A DNA stretch of 64,000 nucleotides, from positions 13,190,605 through 13,254,604 of the forward strand of contig OX459103.1 of assembly GCA_949775045.1 (NCBI GenBank), read 5' to 3'. Source of the stretch: Metridium senile. Taxonomy: Eukaryota; Cnidaria; Anthozoa; Actiniaria; Metridiidae. Shown piece by piece: positions 61,494 to 64,000 of the stretch (the first letter of the stretch is position 1; the number at the start of each line of letters is the position of its first letter). The translations under genes and the position numbers were made by a program. The notes below the pieces were generated by a model. That model did not search any database. It was not told the origin of the DNA and saw nothing but the letters and a program-made list of their open reading frames with translations.

Positions 61494-63200
61494 AGATAAA
61501 CTCGTTATTTTAATCAAAAATACAAAAGAAATAATTACAAGAAGCAAAATATTTACCCTAAACATCACTAAAGTATTATACTGTTGTTGTCTTGCAATTC
61601 TTGAAGAATGCTTACACTACTGTTAATTAAAGTGCTTATGAAGTCAAAAATGGGACACACTTTGTTCAATTCTAGACATCGTGAGATTTAAAATGATACA
61701 TATATACGCCTGATTGGACCAATCCAGGGGGAGTTATTCGTGCTTGAAAGTGGCGTTTTGGGCTTCCTGTACCAGGTTTCACAAAAAGAGAGAGACTAGG
61801 TGGACATTAATCTGTGACATCACAAGTTACTCTCACGTGACCAGGCTCTAACACCTACTTGTAAACTCGACAAACGGCTTTCGTGAGGCTGTTTAGAAAT
61901 CCAAATCAAAGAAGAAAGCAGTTTTTGGCTCGACTAATTCATCGCGTCAACAACACGGCTACACAACAACACTTGGCTTCATAAACATTCTGTAAAAATT
62001 CTACCCGACAGTTGCCACAAGAGCACCTAGTTGTAAAAGATTAAAAAGAAAAACACTATGTTTAATTAATTCTTCGAGAAGTTTCTATAAAATTAATTGA
62101 CAATGTAAGTAAGCTTTGAAATGCCAAAACCAACCGTCACTCTTCCTCAACTTTGTCTTCTTCTTGCATTCAGAATCGTCTGAAAAGCTTGCATCATTTG
62201 AACTACTCGAATTGGAATCTATTGCTTCGCCTGTCGTATTTACGAGTGATTATCGCCGTATCAATAGATAGCCGTATTAGCTCGTAATCGAGCAATTTAG
62301 TTTGTAATAGTAGTTGTAGACAATATGGTAGCATTTGCCTTTTAACCGTATTCAAAATTATATTACTACAGTTCTACATGACCAGGGATGTTGCTGTACT
62401 CTTAATTGTCTAAATGTTTTAGCCATATTAGATACGTCTGAGTGAACAGACCAAAAACCATTATTTTAGCCGTTGCTTCAAAATACTCAAAGATTTAGAA
62501 CAAATATTAGAATAAGAGAAGGTTTGAGGCCATGTACTACTGTGATTTACTATAATTTTAATATTAGAATATTCCTTACAATAATCTCACATAGAAAAAG
62601 TTCATGCTGACTCATTTTGCAATTTTGATTAGTCATAAAGAAAAAGTTGTGCATGGTCGAGACCGGTTCAACTTCGCAATGCAAACAAAGAAGTACAACA
62701 AAAGGTTTTATAACCAATCCCCTCTATTAACTATGATCTTTAGTGACTGTTTCGACATAAACTTAAGTGTACTTCTTCTGCGAATCATGTGGAGTCAGCG
62801 CATTAAATATGAGAATATTCGTGAATACTTCCACCGAGAAATCAATCCTTCGACGAATCAAATATCCATGTACTCGTATTGGCCAGTGTACGCATGCGTT
62901 GTGACCATACGCACGTGACTTTAGGCTCCCTGTGCTATCGGACCATGTGACTCTCAAACGCAACATAAAACACAGATTGGAAAAAAGGTAAACCTAGAGT
63001 AGGGCCTCTCTCGTAGCCCGACTAACAATAGGCTGCATTGCTTAAAATACCAGCAATAATGATTTCAGTTTGATGTATCAGCCACCTACAAACACCTGCC
63101 AATATGGAATTCTAAGTACTATTTATATTTTAATCACAGTAAAATATAGTCACTTGTATTTATACTAAACACGTAGGGCATTGCATGAATGAATTCTATC
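61494..63200. other. Intergenic, no gene supported
   Basis: AT-rich with no clear repeat boundaries. A 104-codon plus-strand ATG ORF at 62604-62918 has no recognisable motif, no supporting context and overlaps an opposite-strand opening, so I do not call it a gene. Confidence 0.45.
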
Positions 63201-63891
<691 letters not shown>

Positions 63892-64000
63892 ACGTTTGTA
63901 AACTTAAGAAAAATGTACTTAATTAGCCCAGACGTAATTGTCCGCTTGTTAATGTAACTATGACACACCAAAGAAAATAAAACTTGCCATAATCATAATA

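Noticed and set aside
62604..62918. 104-codon plus-strand ATG ORF
   Set aside because: No recognisable motif, no neighbouring exon signals, and an opposite-strand opening overlaps it; length is compatible with chance.

Overview
The window reads as nuclear DNA of an animal, most likely an anthozoan cnidarian such as a coral or anemone. This is an inference from four things: AT-rich composition, a single-exon class A GPCR, L2/CR1-like and Tx1/L1-like LINE fragments, and many hairpin-type DNA transposons of the kinds common in cnidarian genomes. There are no bacterial-style operons, and I recognised no rRNA, tRNA or CRISPR array.

Positions 1-46087 (72% of the window) are one uninterrupted head-to-tail satellite array with a 162-bp monomer, about 283 copies. 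The left edge lies outside the window. Monomers fall into at least eight recognisable variant types that recur in a fixed order, and blocks of 6, 7, 9, 11, 16, 17 and 18 monomers are duplicated, giving a patchwork of higher-order repeats. The right edge decays over the last 1.5 monomers into unique AT-rich DNA.

Positions 46088-64000 are a transposon-dense flank. In order it holds: a TTAA-ended element with 26-bp perfect terminal inverted repeats (47711-49366) and two small convergent ORFs; a 127-bp tandem duplication (49885-50137); a foldback element (50445-52841) with minisatellite-filled inverted arms and a 9-bp target duplication, its left arm interrupted by a dead L2/CR1-like LINE; a perfect 27-bp-arm palindrome (52887-52941); the 3' part of a Tx1/L1-like LINE (53699-55178); two small hairpins; a GPCR gene on the minus strand (55623-56606); a second TTAA-ended element with 394-bp inverted arms (56875-59310); a Tourist/Harbinger-like hairpin MITE and a Tc1/mariner-like hairpin MITE about 10 bp apart (59598-60443); a cluster of dyads near 61.4 kb; and, at the right end, a long (ATA)n run joined to a frameshifted retrotransposon C-terminal domain.

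The only gene I would defend as intact and non-transposon is the GPCR. The most unusual objects are the higher-order satellite, the foldback element with its datable LINE insertion, and the long-arm TTAA element.
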